Shown here piece after piece: positions 45,021-53,336 of a stretch of DNA of 63,859 nucleotides. Every line of letters begins with the position of its first letter. Position 1 is the first letter of the stretch. The position numbers and the translations under genes were made by a program. Under the pieces are notes generated by a model. That model made no database searches, was not told the origin of the DNA, and saw only the letters and a list, made by a program, of their open reading frames with translations. Source of the DNA: an uncultured Verrucomicrobiota bacterium (GTDB lineage: Bacteria; Verrucomicrobiota; Verrucomicrobiia; Limisphaerales; CAIQOK01); assembly GCA_903873415.1 (NCBI GenBank), contig CAIQOK010000134.1:1-63859 (forward strand), given 5' to 3'.

Positions 45021-47329
45021 TAGTTTAGAGTAGGTGCGGCAGGTTTGGGGACCCGTTGCGGGTTGGGTAACTTAACCAGCGTGTCCACATCGAGAATCAA
45101 TCCAACCCAACCGTCCCCAAGCACGGCCGCTCCGGCAAGCAGATTCTGGCCCTGAAAAGTTTCACCCAGGCTCTTGATAACCACCTCCTGCTTGCCGATC
45201 AGTTCGTCCACCAGCAATCCACGAGCGGCATCCCCGGATTCCACCACCACGATGATGCCTTCCTCCGGCGTCGTCGCGCGGTGACTGGATCCGAGATATT
45301 GGCCCAGCCTCAAGAGCGGAGTCTGTCGGCCCCTTACGCTGACAATCTCCCCCCGCTCATGGACTGTGGTGACCATGCCGGGCCGGGGTCGGAAAGATTC
45401 CCTCACCGAGAGGGTAGGAATGATGTAGCGGTCCTCGCCTATCCCCACCAGCAGGCCGTCAATAATCGCAAGGGTGAGCGGCAGAAGAATAGTAAACGTG
45501 GTCCCCTCCCCCAACACGGAATGGGTTTCGATGCTGCCTCTCAGGTTTTCAATATTGCGCTGCACCACGTCCATTCCCACGCCGCGACCGGAAACATCGG
45601 TGATTTTTTCAGCCGTGGAAAAACCCGGGAGAAAAATCAGAGAATAGATTTCTGAATCGGTCAGGTCCGCATTCGGTTTGATCAGCCCGCGTTCCAAGGC
45701 CTTGGCCAATATGCGATCACGGTTCAGCCCGCGGCCATCATCCTCAATCCGGATCACAATGCCGCCACGCTGGTGGGACGCACTCAGCCGAACAGTCCCT
45801 TGGGGCGCCTTGCCTTGCGCAACCCGGTCAGCAGGGAGTTCGATTCCATGATCCACCGAGTTGCGAATCATGTGAACCAGCGCATCGCCAAGCTTTTCAA
45901 CAATGTTGCGATCCAGTTCGGTGTCTTCCCCTGCCAGTTCTAGTTGAACCTGCTTTTGCTGGTGCGCTGCAAGATCACGAACCAGCCGGGACATCTTGTT
46001 GAAGGTGCCGCGGATGGGCACCATCCGGAGCGACATGGCATTGCGCTGCAACTCGGTCGTGATACGACTCAGCTGCCGCAGCGCACGCGCCAAGGCCAGA
46101 CTATTGATCTTCGAGACGTCCGGATTCTGCACCACCATCGACTGGGCAATCACCAACTCCCCCACCAGATCCACCAGGTTGTCCAGCTTCGACGTGTCCA
46201 GCTTTACAAAACTCGACGCCGCTCCGGAACCGGACGTCTCCTTCGCGGTCGCGGGTAGGGGTGCAGCCTCGTTTTTTTCGGATCCTTGCTTTATCGGCGC
46301 AGGCTGGACAACCGCTGCCGGCGGAGGATCCATGGAAGGCACTGCAACGACGGGCGGCTTGGGGGATGGAACGGACGGGGAGACCGGGGTGGCCGGGGGA
46401 GGAACCGCCTCGACCACTGGAACCACAGGAACCTGAGCCACAAGTTCGGGTGCGCACTTCACCTCCACTTCGCCTTTCAGAGCCGCCTTCAGACGTCGGA
46501 TGAGCTGGGAGGTGGGGACAATGATAGGACCGTGACAACCGGGGTCCTGGAGTTGGGCACCGATTTCCCGGGTGAATTTTTTAAGCGCATCCGCACCCGC
46601 CAAAACCAAGTCAATGATCCCAGAGGTGATCTGCAACTCGGATCGCCGGACCGCGTCCAGCAACGATTCCAGCTCGTGCGCAAGATCACGCATGGCGTCC
46701 AGATGCAGAAACCCGGCCCCCCCCTTGAACGTGTGAAACGCCCGGAAGATGGAATTGATCGTCGTGCTGTCCTTGGGCTTTTCCTCCAGCACCAGCAATC
46801 CCTGCTCGATGTTCTGCAGCAGCTCAAGCGATTCGGAGTGGAATTCGCGAAGCAGATCCAGGTCCTCTGATAAGTTAAGGAGGATGGCCGGCTCGGAGCC
46901 CTGGGAGTCTTCCCCAATCACGGACTCCACCGAAGCACTTGGAGCTGCAGCCTGGGTCGCCGCCCCCGCAGATTTCAAAGCCATCCCCCAAGCCGCCGGC
47001 GCATCAGGAACGGCCTCACCCTCTTCCAAAGCTGCCAAGAGCCCCGAAACCCACTCGTGCCACTCATTGAACTTCTGGATGGAATCAGCCGTGAACTTAC
47101 CCGTACCGTCCAGAATCCCATTCAGCCATTGACGAGCAACATTAATTGCCGCTGAGAAGGAGGCTGGCGCCCCAGCTTCCGCCAACTCTTCCAGATCCAT
47201 AACAATGCCATTGATGGGGAGCAGACCAGAGTCAAGATCCGGAACAAGAAAAGCCATCTCCTCCCCCATCTGACCAAGCAATTCCGAGGCTTTGGAGAAC
47301 TTGAATGCGTTGGTGGCGTGCGGCGTCAT
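45020..47329 (-). CDS. cheA: Chemotaxis histidine kinase CheA
   Basis: 769 aa. After an extra helical segment of about 150 residues, the P1 Hpt domain carries phospho-His199 (FRAFHTFKGGAGFL). In place of the P2 domain there is a Pro/Val-rich linker (PSVPSPKPPVVAVPSM). P3 (GELVIAQSM), the P4 ATPase (MIRNSVDHGIELP, RIEDDGRGLNRD, GRGVGMDVV) and the C-terminal CheW-like P5 follow. It is the first gene of the nine-frame operon, divergent from the STAS gene with a 397-bp control region between. The N-terminal segment lacks a His in a KG context and looks like no P1 copy I recognise. Confidence 0.95.
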   Translation of the reverse strand: MTPHATNAFKFSKASELLGQMGEEMAFLVPDLDSGLLPINGIVMDLEELAEAGAPASFSAAINVARQWLNGILDGTGKFTADSIQKFNEWHEWVSGLLAALEEGEAVPDAPAAWGMALKSAGAATQAAAPSASVESVIGEDSQGSEPAILLNLSEDLDLLREFHSESLELLQNIEQGLLVLEEKPKDSTTINSIFRAFHTFKGGAGFLHLDAMRDLAHELESLLDAVRRSELQITSGIIDLVLAGADALKKFTREIGAQLQDPGCHGPIIVPTSQLIRRLKAALKGEVEVKCAPELVAQVPVVPVVEAVPPPATPVSPSVPSPKPPVVAVPSMDPPPAAVVQPAPIKQGSEKNEAAPLPATAKETSGSGAASSFVKLDTSKLDNLVDLVGELVIAQSMVVQNPDVSKINSLALARALRQLSRITTELQRNAMSLRMVPIRGTFNKMSRLVRDLAAHQQKQVQLELAGEDTELDRNIVEKLGDALVHMIRNSVDHGIELPADRVAQGKAPQGTVRLSASHQRGGIVIRIEDDGRGLNRDRILAKALERGLIKPNADLTDSEIYSLIFLPGFSTAEKITDVSGRGVGMDVVQRNIENLRGSIETHSVLGEGTTFTILLPLTLAIIDGLLVGIGEDRYIIPTLSVRESFRPRPGMVTTVHERGEIVSVRGRQTPLLRLGQYLGSSHRATTPEEGIIVVVESGDAARGLLVDELIGKQEVVIKSLGETFQGQNLLAGAAVLGDGWVGLILDVDTLVKLPNPQRVPKPAAPTLN

Positions 47330-47726
47330 TTACAACATTCAAAGCTTATCGAGTCGCACCCGACGAAAACAAGTCATTTGTAAGACTGTTTGATTGCAAT
47401 CACGCAACAGAGTGATTGGCAAAAAAGGAAAATTGTCCAAAACAATTCACTATTCTACTACACCAAAATCAGGAGAAACCCGGGCGGCCCTCCGGCTGCC
47501 TCTCTTATCAAAATCCGCCTGAGCGGTGGCGCGCCTGAAATCAGATGGAATCGAACCGCCGGGATCAGCTGCACCCACTTTACGGCTTTGGCTCTTGACT
47601 TGCCCGGAGGCCCCCTTAGTTTTCGTTCATTCAACTGGGATATTAAGACGACAAGACTATTAAAAACGCCCGGAACAAATCCAAAAACCCGCAAACAAGC
47701 ACGCATCCAACCAACCACTCTTCACC
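47330..47726. other. 397-bp divergent control region between cheA and the STAS gene
   Basis: No gene is supported here. It must hold promoters for both the che operon and the STAS-glutaminase pair. A palindrome cluster near cheA is entered separately. I did not find a convincing sigma-28 promoter (TAAAGTTT-N11-GCCGATAA) on either strand; CTCGATAA at about 47345-47352 (minus strand) is a partial -10 match only. The STAS side has no clear ribosome-binding site. Confidence 0.5.
47392..47418. promoter_or_regulatory. Operator-like nested palindromes upstream of cheA
   Basis: GATTGCAATC (47392-47401) is a perfect 10-bp palindrome. Its second half also forms a 22-bp dyad, CAATCAC (47397-47403), eight bases, GTGATTG (47412-47418). 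Three GATTG half-sites in alternating orientation within 27 bp look like a dimer-binding operator. The nearest edge is about 63 bp from the cheA start. Confidence 0.45.
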
Positions 47727-48041
47727 ATGCAAAACATAAGCATCATCGAGCTCAGAGGCCGCATCGACAATTCAACCTCCGCCGAAATCGAGGCGAAAAT
47801 CAACGCAGCCTTGGACACCACGCCCAAGGGACTTATCTTGGACATGGCCGCGGTCGATTTCGTCAGCAGTCTCGGGTTGCGCGTCATGCTTTCCACCGCA
47901 AAGCGTTGCCGCAAACAAAACACCAAGATCGCGCTACAAGCTGTCATCCCCCAGGTGGCCGAGGTTTTCCAGCTCAGCGGCCTGGCTGCGTTTTTCCCGA
48001 TGCACCCCAATCGGGAGGCTGCCACTGCCGCGGTTGCATGA
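47727..48041 (+). CDS. STAS-domain anti-sigma factor antagonist
   Basis: 104 aa, a single STAS domain like SpoIIAA/RsbV. The phosphorylatable serine region is DFVSSLGLRVML (Ser47/Ser48). In the usual partner switch an anti-sigma kinase phosphorylates it and a PP2C phosphatase such as the one at 38453 restores it. It is the first gene of a two-gene unit with glutaminase A, 24 bp apart. No anti-sigma kinase gene is visible, so it might instead act on the glutaminase. Confidence 0.9.
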   Translation: MQNISIIELRGRIDNSTSAEIEAKINAALDTTPKGLILDMAAVDFVSSLGLRVMLSTAKRCRKQNTKIALQAVIPQVAEVFQLSGLAAFFPMHPNREAATAAVA

Positions 48042-48065
48042 AAACCAACGCCCGCAGGCATCCAT

Positions 48066-49025
48066 ATGAGCGACCTAGCGCATCTTAAGAACTACATCTC
48101 CGAGCTCCACGAGCGCTATCGAAACAACCACGACGGGACCCTTGCCACCTATATTCCAGAATTGGGCAAAGCCAACCCCGACCACTTCGGCATCACTATG
48201 GTCACCGCCGACGGACAGGAATTCTCCGTAGGTGATGTCCAGCAGGAATTCACCATTCAGTCCATCTGCAAGCCGCTGGCCTTCCTAATGGCACTTGAGC
48301 GCTATGGCCGCGAGGAGACCCTCAGGCACGTCGGCATCGAACCCAGCGGCGAGGCGTTCAACTCCATCCAACTCGACCGATCCAATCGACCCTTCAATCC
48401 AATGGTTAATGCCGGAGCGATCGCCGTGGCATCGCTGATCAAGGGCGACTCCCCGGAATCGGGTGTGAATGACTTCGTGAAGCGCCTCAGCCTGGCTGCC
48501 GGGCGGGAGTTGCGCGTCGACAGTTCGGTATGCGCTTCCGAATCCGCAACAGGCAACCGCAACCGCTCAATCGCTTATCTCCTCCGGAACTTCGAGGTCG
48601 TCGACGATCAGGTAGACCACAGCCTGCACCAATACTTTTCGCAGTGCTCGGTCCTGGTCAACACCCGAGACCTCGCCATGATCGGGGCCACCCTGGCCAA
48701 CATCGGGGAAAATCCACTCACCCACGAAGAGGTGTTTGACATGCGCTACGTCAAGGACGCCCTGTCTGTGATGCTGACCTGCGGCATGTATGATTATGCA
48801 GGGGAGTGGGCCTATCGTGTGGGCGTGCCGGCCAAAAGCGGGGTCGCCGGGGGAATTCTGGCGGTGGTCAACCGCCAATTGAGCATCGCCGTCTATTCCC
48901 CTCGACTTGATGCGCGCGGAAACAGCGTTCGCGGCATCAAAGTGTGCACCGATCTGGCCGAGGAGTACGGTCTGCACGCCTTCGACTTCATGAACTTCGG
49001 CTCCAATTTCATCAAGGCTCTCTGA
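48066..49025 (+). CDS. glsA: Glutaminase A
   Basis: 319 aa, hydrolyses glutamine to glutamate and ammonia. Beta-lactamase-like fold with SxxK at Ser66-Lys69 (FTIQSICKPLAF), the NPMVNAGAIAVASL block and VPAKSGVAGGILAVVN near the C-terminus. It lacks a C-terminal extension, but some actinobacterial glutaminases carry a STAS-like C-terminal domain; here the STAS protein is a separate gene directly upstream. It is followed 32 bp later by the convergent Na/Pi cotransporter gene. Confidence 0.93.
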   Translation: MSDLAHLKNYISELHERYRNNHDGTLATYIPELGKANPDHFGITMVTADGQEFSVGDVQQEFTIQSICKPLAFLMALERYGREETLRHVGIEPSGEAFNSIQLDRSNRPFNPMVNAGAIAVASLIKGDSPESGVNDFVKRLSLAAGRELRVDSSVCASESATGNRNRSIAYLLRNFEVVDDQVDHSLHQYFSQCSVLVNTRDLAMIGATLANIGENPLTHEEVFDMRYVKDALSVMLTCGMYDYAGEWAYRVGVPAKSGVAGGILAVVNRQLSIAVYSPRLDARGNSVRGIKVCTDLAEEYGLHAFDFMNFGSNFIKAL

Positions 49026-49057
49026 GCGGAAACCCCTTTGAACCTAAGGCGCTTGGT

Positions 49058-50674
49058 TCAGACAGCTTGTTCCACCGCTTCCTTTACGAGCAGCATCCCT
49101 AGACGCCGAAGCAGCCAGATGATCCGTTCAAACAAGGCCGTCAGCGCCAGTAAAGTTTGATAGTGCTGCGGATCCATGTTTTTTTCGCCCGCCAGGGATC
49201 GGCGCATCTGAACCATCATGTCAGCCCGGTCCGAAGTCAGTTCCTGCAGCATGAAAAAACTATCCTCATCCGGCGTCTCCGCACTTTCCACCGCAGTGGT
49301 GAGGATCATGTGAAGCGCCTCCGCGGACCGCTGACTGAACGAAGCCAGACGCTCGACGTCTTTGGATTCCACAGACACGGTGACAAACTCGTCCAAGGCT
49401 CCTGCAAGAGAGCCCAACAAGTCAAATCGGCTCTGGAGATTCAACGCCCGCTCCAGTCCGTCCCGGGACTGCTGGCGTCCCATAACAGCGGTGACAAATC
49501 CCTTCACCTCGCCCGAGACGGAGGCCAGGGCTTTGGAAAGGACAGCCGAGGAGGTCTTGACACTCTGCGAGGTTTCCTCCCTCGCCGCATCCAGAAAATC
49601 AGGTAAATGCCGGACAAGTCTCAGGCACTCCTTTTCCGCCAGATCCAGCGCTGTCTCGGGCTCCTCCAAGGCCTGCTCATAGATGTATTGCGGCCGGTTC
49701 AACTCCTCCTCAGCCGAGGCCGGACAGATGCGCTGCATCAGCCTTAGAACGAGAGAAGACGTGGCTGCAAGAACACCGGTCGCCGCGAGCTGAAAGAAGA
49801 GAAAGACATAGGCCATCTGCTTCCCGAAATCGCCGCTTAAAAAGCGCGCAAATGCCTGAACACCGGGGATATTCAAATAAATCTCAAGGTAAAACCACGG
49901 CACCAGCACCACGGATCCGGCAACCTTGAAAAGGGCCTGATAAAGGGCCAGTTGCCGCGAGCTCCCCCTCAGATTGGAGGACATAAACCACACACTCAGA
50001 CCCGAACCAAAATTGGAGCCATAGATGATCATCAAGGTCTGCTCCTGCCCCAGAAGTCCGGCTCGAGCCATGGCAATGGCCACCACCGCCACCGTCGTCG
50101 AGGATTGCGCCACGAGCGTCACCAGCGCGGCAGCAAGAAATGCCAGCAGATACGAGGTCTTGGTATAACTCAGAAACTGGGCCAGCCAGGTCACTTGTTT
50201 GAGTGGGGCCGCACCCGCCTTCATGAAAATCAAACCCGTCATCAGCATCCCCAGCCCCATGCCAGCCCCGACAATCGTCCGGTGCCGGTCCGACTTGTCC
50301 AAGTTCATGTAGTAGCACACCCCGATCCCCCCCATCAAAAAAAGCGCAATCAGCCTCAGATCCAACACCGCCAAGAGCACAATGAGCGAATTACCAATGT
50401 TGGCCCAGGCAATAATCGGCATCGATTTGGACACACTGAGCAACCGCCCTGAAACCAGGCTGGTCATGATGAAGGTCACTGCGGTGGCACTCTGCACCAA
50501 CGCGCCGGAAATCAAACCAGCCAGAGCCGAAAGAAGGGGATTTCGGGTGAGAAATCCGACGAAGCGACGAAAGCCGCGCCCGGCCATCTGCTTCATATTC
50601 TCCCCGATGAATTTGACTCCAATAAAGAAGAGAGCGAGACCAGCCAGAAGGTTGGCGGCGATTTCAATTCCCAT
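49058..50674 (-). CDS. Na/Pi cotransporter family protein with PhoU-like domain
   Basis: 538 aa. The two inverted Na/Pi repeats each have the QS motif (GALVQSATAVTFIMTS, VAQSSTTVAVVAIAM), and the C-terminal about 200 residues form a PhoU-like helical domain. Known members move phosphate with sodium or pair with PhoU-type regulation. Its ATG overlaps the stop of the upstream sensor-like gene by 11 bp, so the two proteins are made together. Confidence 0.9.
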   Translation of the reverse strand: MGIEIAANLLAGLALFFIGVKFIGENMKQMAGRGFRRFVGFLTRNPLLSALAGLISGALVQSATAVTFIMTSLVSGRLLSVSKSMPIIAWANIGNSLIVLLAVLDLRLIALFLMGGIGVCYYMNLDKSDRHRTIVGAGMGLGMLMTGLIFMKAGAAPLKQVTWLAQFLSYTKTSYLLAFLAAALVTLVAQSSTTVAVVAIAMARAGLLGQEQTLMIIYGSNFGSGLSVWFMSSNLRGSSRQLALYQALFKVAGSVVLVPWFYLEIYLNIPGVQAFARFLSGDFGKQMAYVFLFFQLAATGVLAATSSLVLRLMQRICPASAEEELNRPQYIYEQALEEPETALDLAEKECLRLVRHLPDFLDAAREETSQSVKTSSAVLSKALASVSGEVKGFVTAVMGRQQSRDGLERALNLQSRFDLLGSLAGALDEFVTVSVESKDVERLASFSQRSAEALHMILTTAVESAETPDEDSFFMLQELTSDRADMMVQMRRSLAGEKNMDPQHYQTLLALTALFERIIWLLRRLGMLLVKEAVEQAV

Positions 50675-51380
50675 AGCGGTATTTTTTTGAAGGCGCCTTT
50701 TCCGAAACCCAGGCCAGAAGCAAAACGATCAGAACACCCGCGACACTGCCTCCAAAACACAAGATCCTCGAAATTTCATAGCCATACCGGGTCTTCCTAG
50801 CCGCACTCTCCAAAAGCACATCAACCCCACCCATCATTTCTGCCACAACCCGATCCATCTGGTCAGTCGGCTCCCGATCGATCCCTCGCACTTTCTCATC
50901 GGTCCTTTTGCTGCTGGCCGTATCTTCGGGATGATGCTCCTTAAGGGCACTGCGATACCTAACGCCAAGATCCCTGTGGGCCTGAAGCAACTGCTCAAGC
51001 TCGCTGGCCGCCACAAAATCCAGCCCCCCCGCCAAAACAGTCAGGGAATTAAGATCTTCGGCAACTTGATGCTCCTCCTGCTCAAACAATCCAACGTGCC
51101 GCACCATTTGCTGATGATCGTGCCCTCTGAGTAAAATATTCTTCCATTCCTGAACCTGCTTTTTCAGATGCACCTGAGCCGAACGGGCTTTTTCCATCGC
51201 TTGGGTCATCCGCTTCAGGCGCTTCAAATCGGCCAGATGCTGCTCATTGGCTTGGCTGAGCTGAAACAGAGCGATAGCAGCATTCACCAGAAGAATAAGG
51301 CAAAGAAAACAGGTCAATCGGAGAATATTTCTTCCGCGCTCGACTGGTTTTGCCGAGGAATTGGGGCTATCGGTTTTCAT
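50664..51380 (-). CDS. Stand-alone MCP-type periplasmic sensor domain, two transmembrane spans
   Basis: 238 aa. Span 1 (LTCFLCLILLVNAAIALF), a helical domain with KKQVQEWKNILLRGHDHQQM and later KVRGIDREPTDQMDR, and span 2 (ILCFGGSVAGVLIVLLLAW) with only about 15 cytoplasmic residues. The QEWKNILLRG and GIDREPT blocks are those of the periplasmic sensor of many MCPs. There is no HAMP and no signalling domain, and the frame is intact to a normal stop, so this is not a truncated pseudogene by frameshift. It overlaps the Na/Pi gene by 11 bp and probably senses for, or binds, that transporter. Confidence 0.8.
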   Translation of the reverse strand: MKTDSPNSSAKPVERGRNILRLTCFLCLILLVNAAIALFQLSQANEQHLADLKRLKRMTQAMEKARSAQVHLKKQVQEWKNILLRGHDHQQMVRHVGLFEQEEHQVAEDLNSLTVLAGGLDFVAASELEQLLQAHRDLGVRYRSALKEHHPEDTASSKRTDEKVRGIDREPTDQMDRVVAEMMGGVDVLLESAARKTRYGYEISRILCFGGSVAGVLIVLLLAWVSEKAPSKKYRYGN

Positions 51381-51646
51381 CTTTGCAAACGGATCGGGAC
51401 AGGATTACAGACCCGGCAACAGCCTGCTTATCTTCTGTCGTTTGTAGACTAGTCAAACAGCCTCGTCAGTCAATTTTGAGATTGTTACAACTTGGAAACT
51501 TATTCGACGGGAGAGGTCGTTTGAATCCCCCCCGGAAGAGCCCGCGCCGCAAAAACAAATAAATTGTGCAGTCGCTGTTTCAAACTAAAGTCTAAGACGT
51601 TGATCCTGTATCGTACGAAAAGACGTGACAGTCGATCTGCCGTGAT

Positions 51647-52231
51647 ATGAGCCGAGATTATTGGGAAAACCGCTATCAAACAAAGGACATGCCCTGGGAA
51701 AAGGGCGGACCGTCGCCCGGTCTGGTGGACTTTCTGGAGACGTTGCCGCCGCCGACTGACCAGACAGTCTGCGTCCCGGGCTGCGGCACGGGACACGATG
51801 TCCGCGCCTTTGCCAGAGCTGGTTTTCACGCCTCTGGATTCGATCTGGCACCCAGCGGAATCAGGCTGGCAGTGGAAAAAACCGCCCTCGCGGGGCTGTC
51901 CGCTCGGTTCCAACTCGCCGACTTCCTGCTTGATCCCCCGCCCCGCCCTTTTGACTGGATCTTTGAGCACACTTTGTTCTGCGCCATTCAACCCGCCGAA
52001 CGGGGCGCCTACGTCCAGTCCGTCCTGCGCTGGCTCAAGCCCGGCGGACAATTCCTTGCGGTGCACTACCTGATTCCCGATACGGACGGCCCGCCCTTTG
52101 GCACAACACGCGAAGAGGTATTACGGATGTTTTTGCCGCACTTTGACCTTCTCTCGGAATGGATCCCCCGGTCCTACCCCAATCGCACCGGCTTGGAACT
52201 GATGCTCTGGTGGCGGCGGAAAACGGGCTGA
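51647..52231 (+). CDS. SAM-dependent methyltransferase, TPMT (thiopurine methyltransferase) family
   Basis: 194 aa. Motifs YWENRYQTKDMPWEKGGPSP, the SAM site VCVPGCGTGHDVRAFARAG and FDWIFEHTLFCAIQP are those of the TPMT family, whose bacterial members act on thiols, selenium or tellurium compounds. The substrate is not given by sequence. Monocistronic as far as can be seen; 106 bp to the apbE gene. Confidence 0.88.
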   Translation: MSRDYWENRYQTKDMPWEKGGPSPGLVDFLETLPPPTDQTVCVPGCGTGHDVRAFARAGFHASGFDLAPSGIRLAVEKTALAGLSARFQLADFLLDPPPRPFDWIFEHTLFCAIQPAERGAYVQSVLRWLKPGGQFLAVHYLIPDTDGPPFGTTREEVLRMFLPHFDLLSEWIPRSYPNRTGLELMLWWRRKTG

Positions 52232-52337
52232 ACCCTTGATTCTAGAACGATCGCCCGCATCTCTTGCCTTAAATCTTCCCCCGCAAGAAAACGCCAATCA
52301 AACTGAGAGCAGCCCGGGACAGCCCCCTTCTTGACAC

Positions 52338-53288
52338 ATGACAACTCCCGTGACCCTTGCTCTTCACGCCATGGCGACACGCTTTGAACTGGTGCTGCAC
52401 GGCTCAAACCCAGCCAACCTGCGGGCGGCCGGCGAGGAAGCCCTGCTGGAAATTGAACGGCTTGAGGCCCGTCTAAGCCTCTATCGCCCCGGCAGCGACA
52501 TCGCCCAAGTCAATTCCCGCGCAGCCGTCCAACCTGTCGTCGTCACACCCGAAGTTTTCTCCCTGCTGCAGCAAGCCCGGACACTTCATGATCAAACCGA
52601 AGGGGCTTTCGACGTCACCATCGCTCCCTTGGTGCGCTGCTGGGGTTTCATGGGGGGCGGTGGCAGCCTTCCCACCCCCGAAGCGGTGACGGACGCGCGG
52701 TCGAAAGTGGGCATGAATCTCGTACACCTCAACGCCGCCGATTACAGCGTTCGGTTTGAACGCCCCGGGGTGATGCTTGATCTGGGGGCCATTGGCAAGG
52801 GGTATGCCGTGGAAAAGGCCGTGGAAATCCTGCGCGAGGGTGGCGTGACCAGCGCCCTAATCCACGGGGGAACCAGCACGATTTACGGATTGGGCACCCC
52901 GCCGGATGAGGAGAGTTGGGTGGTGGGTATCGACAGACCGCCCGGCCGGGAAGGCGGACCGGGAACGAAGCCCTCAATGCTCACTAAAGTCCCACTTCGA
53001 GATGAATCGCTCTCGATTTCCGCTGTGTGGGGGAAGTTTTTTGAAAGCCGCGGCAAAACTTTCGGCCATGTTCTTGATCCTCGCAATGGCGCTCCGGTGA
53101 CAGGCGCCTTGCTGGCGGCAATCGCACTCCCATCCGCCATGGAAACCGACGCGCTCTCCACCGCCCTGCTCGTCTCGGGTCGGGCCGGCTTGGAAAAACT
53201 GGCGCGACTGCGCCCCGGGAGCAAAGCGCTGCTGCTCATGAAATCCGGCGACGGGTTTGACGCATCTTCTGCAGGAATCTCACTCTGA
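52338..53288 (+). CDS. apbE: FAD:protein FMN transferase
   Basis: 316 aa. Transfers FMN from FAD to Thr/Ser of flavoproteins such as NqrB/NqrC. Motifs AMATRFELVLHG, EGAFDVTIAPLVRCWGF, LDLGAIGKGYAVEKA, GGTSTIYGLG and METDALSTALLVSG are typical. There is no signal peptide or lipobox, so it seems to be cytoplasmic, unlike the usual periplasmic lipoprotein. No nqr or rnf gene is nearby. Confidence 0.9.
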   Translation: MTTPVTLALHAMATRFELVLHGSNPANLRAAGEEALLEIERLEARLSLYRPGSDIAQVNSRAAVQPVVVTPEVFSLLQQARTLHDQTEGAFDVTIAPLVRCWGFMGGGGSLPTPEAVTDARSKVGMNLVHLNAADYSVRFERPGVMLDLGAIGKGYAVEKAVEILREGGVTSALIHGGTSTIYGLGTPPDEESWVVGIDRPPGREGGPGTKPSMLTKVPLRDESLSISAVWGKFFESRGKTFGHVLDPRNGAPVTGALLAAIALPSAMETDALSTALLVSGRAGLEKLARLRPGSKALLLMKSGDGFDASSAGISL

Positions 53289-53336
53289 ACCGAAGAAGCG
53301 CGTTGAAAAAACACTCTGCGGCGGCTAGTGTGGCGC

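Noticed and set aside
47330-47726. Sigma-28 promoter in front of cheA
   Set aside because: Only a partial -10 match (CTCGATAA) without a TAAA-type -35 at the right distance.
47390-48088. A 232-codon frame overlapping the STAS gene in another frame
   Set aside because: The STAS domain is conserved in its own frame; this one is His/Arg-rich and extends across the divergent control region.
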